Shown: one piece after another, positions 5,987 to 7,461 of the stretch
Position numbering within the stretch: position 1 is the stretch's first letter
Layout: the number at the start of each line of letters is the position of its first letter
Assembly: GCA_025451145.1 (NCBI GenBank)
Contig: JANWKX010000130.1
Location: 1 to 7,461 of the forward strand
DNA from: Vampirovibrionales bacterium
GTDB taxonomy: Bacteria; Cyanobacteriota; Vampirovibrionia; Vampirovibrionales; JAGQHJ01
Direction: 5' to 3'
Length of the DNA: 7,461 bases
Notes under the pieces: generated by a model
What the model was told of the DNA's origin: nothing
Database searches by the model: none
What the model saw: the letters and a program-made list of their open reading frames with translations, nothing else
Made by a program: the position numbers and the translations under genes

Positions 5987-7012
5987 TCACTTTTTGCTGA
6001 TTGGGTTTGACTGGAGTCGATGGATTTGGCGTTCGATATCTTCTTGAAGGGGGCCTTGAGCGTAGGGTCTTGCCTGGGTGTAGGTGGCCAGAGCTTCCTT
6101 GGGCTGATGAAGGCCTTCATGGGCAATCGCCAGGTTAAACAGGACAAAAGGGTTATTAGGGAAACCTGATAAGGCTGACTCTAGCAGGGTTTTTGCCTGA
6201 TCATAATGGCCGTTCATCTCAAGAAGCGTCCCTAACATATACTCTGCCTGGTGCTGCACTTCCGAAAGTAAAAAGGGTTGACGCAGCATTTCAGATAATA
6301 CACGAATTGCCTTGTCCGGTTGATCCATCTGATACAGGAGACTGCTATAAGGCAGCGAAAAAACGTTGGGATTTTCAGGAGCGCCTTGACCGTAGGCACA
6401 TAATGCGGGGACAGAATGACCTTGCGTCATTTGAAAATAGCCCATAAGTTGAAGTAATTCCTCAGGCGGACTAGGCCATCCCCGGTAAAGCGCTTCCAAA
6501 TCCACGGATGCTGCCTGAAGGTTCTGAGCATCGAAGGCCTTTTCGGATTGAGCCAGAAGCTTCTGCTGCTGTTTCACTTCAAGAGGCTTCTGGATGGGCC
6601 AATAGGGATAGAGAGGAAGCCATTGGGCGCTGGCTTTGGCGAATGCTTCCGGGTTATCCGTTGCGAACCAGGTGACCGATTGACTTGTTGAGGCGTATAA
6701 AATATCGCCCTCCGGCATGGGATAAACCTGAATGGGGTAAAACGGGGGGCGAATGAATGCCGCCGGCATGAGCATCCGCTTGGCGCTCAAGAGGTGTGGA
6801 TCAATGCGGGATTGTTTGAGCAGGATCGCAGAGTGATGATGAAAAAGCACATGCTCAATATTGGCATTTGAGAGGGTGGGCAGGTTAACAATGATTTGCT
6901 CTAGTGACGCCGGAAGCAGTTCAAGACGCGAGACCGTTTTCCATTGGGCCCAAGAAAGTTGCGGCGCCAATGCCAGGACAAGCAAGACAAATTTTAACAA
7001 ACCCCATCGCAT
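5987..7012 (-). CDS. Secreted TPR-repeat protein of unknown function
   Basis: I do not recognise a named family for this 341-residue protein. It begins with a classic Sec signal peptide: a positively charged start, a hydrophobic core at about residues 5-16, and a likely signal peptidase I site after SWA (20-22). The mature N-terminal half (about 23-140) has no motif I can identify. The C-terminal half consists of helical pairs typical of tetratricopeptide repeats: about 149-180, 217-250, 256-288 (YMLGTLLEMNGHYDQAKTLL region) and 290-322. TPRs bind other proteins, so a periplasmic or membrane-surface scaffold or chaperone is likely. It starts 48 nt after ccsA and ends 9 nt before the ABC ATPase gene. 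The ATG at 7010-7012 is chosen because the signal peptide begins there. There is no Shine-Dalgarno; a TACAAT box sits 6 nt before the ATG. A role in cytochrome c assembly is possible but only suggested by position. Confidence 0.85.
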   Translation of the reverse strand: MRWGLLKFVLLVLALAPQLSWAQWKTVSRLELLPASLEQIIVNLPTLSNANIEHVLFHHHSAILLKQSRIDPHLLSAKRMLMPAAFIRPPFYPIQVYPMPEGDILYASTSQSVTWFATDNPEAFAKASAQWLPLYPYWPIQKPLEVKQQQKLLAQSEKAFDAQNLQAASVDLEALYRGWPSPPEELLQLMGYFQMTQGHSVPALCAYGQGAPENPNVFSLPYSSLLYQMDQPDKAIRVLSEMLRQPFLLSEVQHQAEYMLGTLLEMNGHYDQAKTLLESALSGFPNNPFVLFNLAIAHEGLHQPKEALATYTQARPYAQGPLQEDIERQIHRLQSNPISKK

Positions 7013-7018
7013 AGGGGG

Positions 7019-7024
7019 ATTGTA
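7019..7024 (-). promoter_or_regulatory. Possible -10 box of the TPR-ATPase genes
   Basis: The minus strand reads TACAAT exactly 6 nt before the ATG of the TPR gene, the same hexamer and spacing as at yhaO. The -35 region is poor: no hexamer 16-18 bp upstream matches TTGACA well. If used, the mRNA would be leaderless; otherwise the gene is transcribed from the ccsA side. Confidence 0.35.
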
Positions 7025-7060
7025 GCGAGTAAAAAGAAGCTTCGGTGAGGGACGCCTGGG

Positions 7061-7461
7061 CTATTTTACAGACCCGTATGAATGAATACTGCCAAAGCCC
7101 CAAACATTGACACCGACAAAGGTCATCAGAACCAGCAGAAATCCGCCGATTGACACCAGGGCCAGGGTTTTCTTGGAATGTTCGCCGTTAATCCGCATGT
7201 GGAGATAAGCGCCATAACCTAACAGCGTCACCAGGCTCATGGATTCCTTGGGATCCCAGCTCCAGTAGTTTCCCCAGGCTTCATTGGCCCAGATACCGCC
7301 CAATATGACGCCAATGGCCAAAAGCGGGACACCCGCAGCAATACAACGATAGGTCACTTCATCATACAGATCGGCGGCATTGGAAAAGGCCATGGCCATA
7401 ATGCCTTGATTACCACCCCGGGTGGCTTTTGCTGTGAGGCCTCCACCGCCAGGAGAATTTC
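7061..7461 (-). CDS. ccsA: Cytochrome c biogenesis protein CcsA/ResC-like (5' end cut by window)
   Basis: The C-terminal 132 residues are visible. The frame is open to the right edge, so the Met codon at 7397-7399 is internal and not the start. The heme-binding WWD signature is complete as WGNYWSWDPKE (nt 7244-7276), preceded by WANEA. It is followed by a membrane helix ending in YLHMR, a basic loop, another helix (about nt 7100-7172) and the conserved terminal histidine in HSYG. The upstream glycine-rich SPGGGG segment belongs to the loop before the WWD region. In System II cytochrome c maturation, CcsA with CcsB carries heme across the membrane and attaches it to CxxCH apocytochromes on the outer face. 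CcsB is not in the window. The stop TAG lies 48 nt before the TPR gene, in the same frame. Family membership is firm; ccsA, resC and ccsBA C-terminal portions cannot be separated from this fragment alone. Confidence 0.92.
   Translation of the reverse strand, partial: NSPGGGGLTAKATRGGNQGIMAMAFSNAADLYDEVTYRCIAAGVPLLAIGVILGGIWANEAWGNYWSWDPKESMSLVTLLGYGAYLHMRINGEHSKKTLALVSIGGFLLVLMTFVGVNVWGFGSIHSYGSVK

Noticed and set aside
7013..7063. ccsA and the TPR gene in the same frame, separated by one TAG, suggesting a fusion or readthrough
   Set aside because: The CcsA end at HSYG plus a few residues is the normal family terminus and the TPR protein has its own signal peptide, so two separate proteins explain the sequence better.

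Overview
All five recognisable genes lie on the minus strand, so transcription runs from right to left. Both window edges cut a gene. I see no RNA gene, CRISPR array, transposase, integrase or tRNA. The organism cannot be fixed from this window. A System II (CcsA-type) cytochrome c assembly protein, a YhaN/YhaO DNA-repair pair and the scarcity of Shine-Dalgarno sequences fit a free-living respiring bacterium. Cyanobacteriota, including the non-photosynthetic Vampirovibrionia, are one low-confidence option; Bacillota and other System II lineages remain possible.

Right part (5201-7461): the C-terminal end of a CcsA-like heme handling protein is followed after 48 nt by a Sec-exported TPR protein. 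Nine nt further on lies a polar-amino-acid type ABC ATPase (GlnQ/HisP family) with no permease or binding protein in view. These three may be one operon, or the TPR and ATPase genes may start from their own promoter.

Middle (4796-5200): a 405-bp gap without a gene. Its right part is a 246-bp element bounded by a perfect 15-bp inverted repeat (4918-4932 and 5149-5163). Inside are four strong hairpins, all with 3-nt loops of the form C-GNN-G, plus several G4 tracts. This is the most unusual structure in the window. The left end of the gap holds a good sigma70-type promoter for the next gene.

Left part (672-4795): a translationally coupled pair, a YhaO/Mre11-like phosphoesterase and a YhaN/Rad50-like ATPase, overlapping by 4 bp. 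The ATPase carries two predicted membrane helices where Rad50 has its zinc hook, so the nuclease complex may be membrane-tethered. Downstream (1-583) is the N-terminal part of a membrane protein whose cytoplasmic coiled coil leads into what looks like the first residues of a GGDEF domain.

The yhaO and TPR starts share an unusual arrangement: a TACAAT -10 box exactly 6 nt before the ATG and no Shine-Dalgarno, which predicts leaderless mRNAs.
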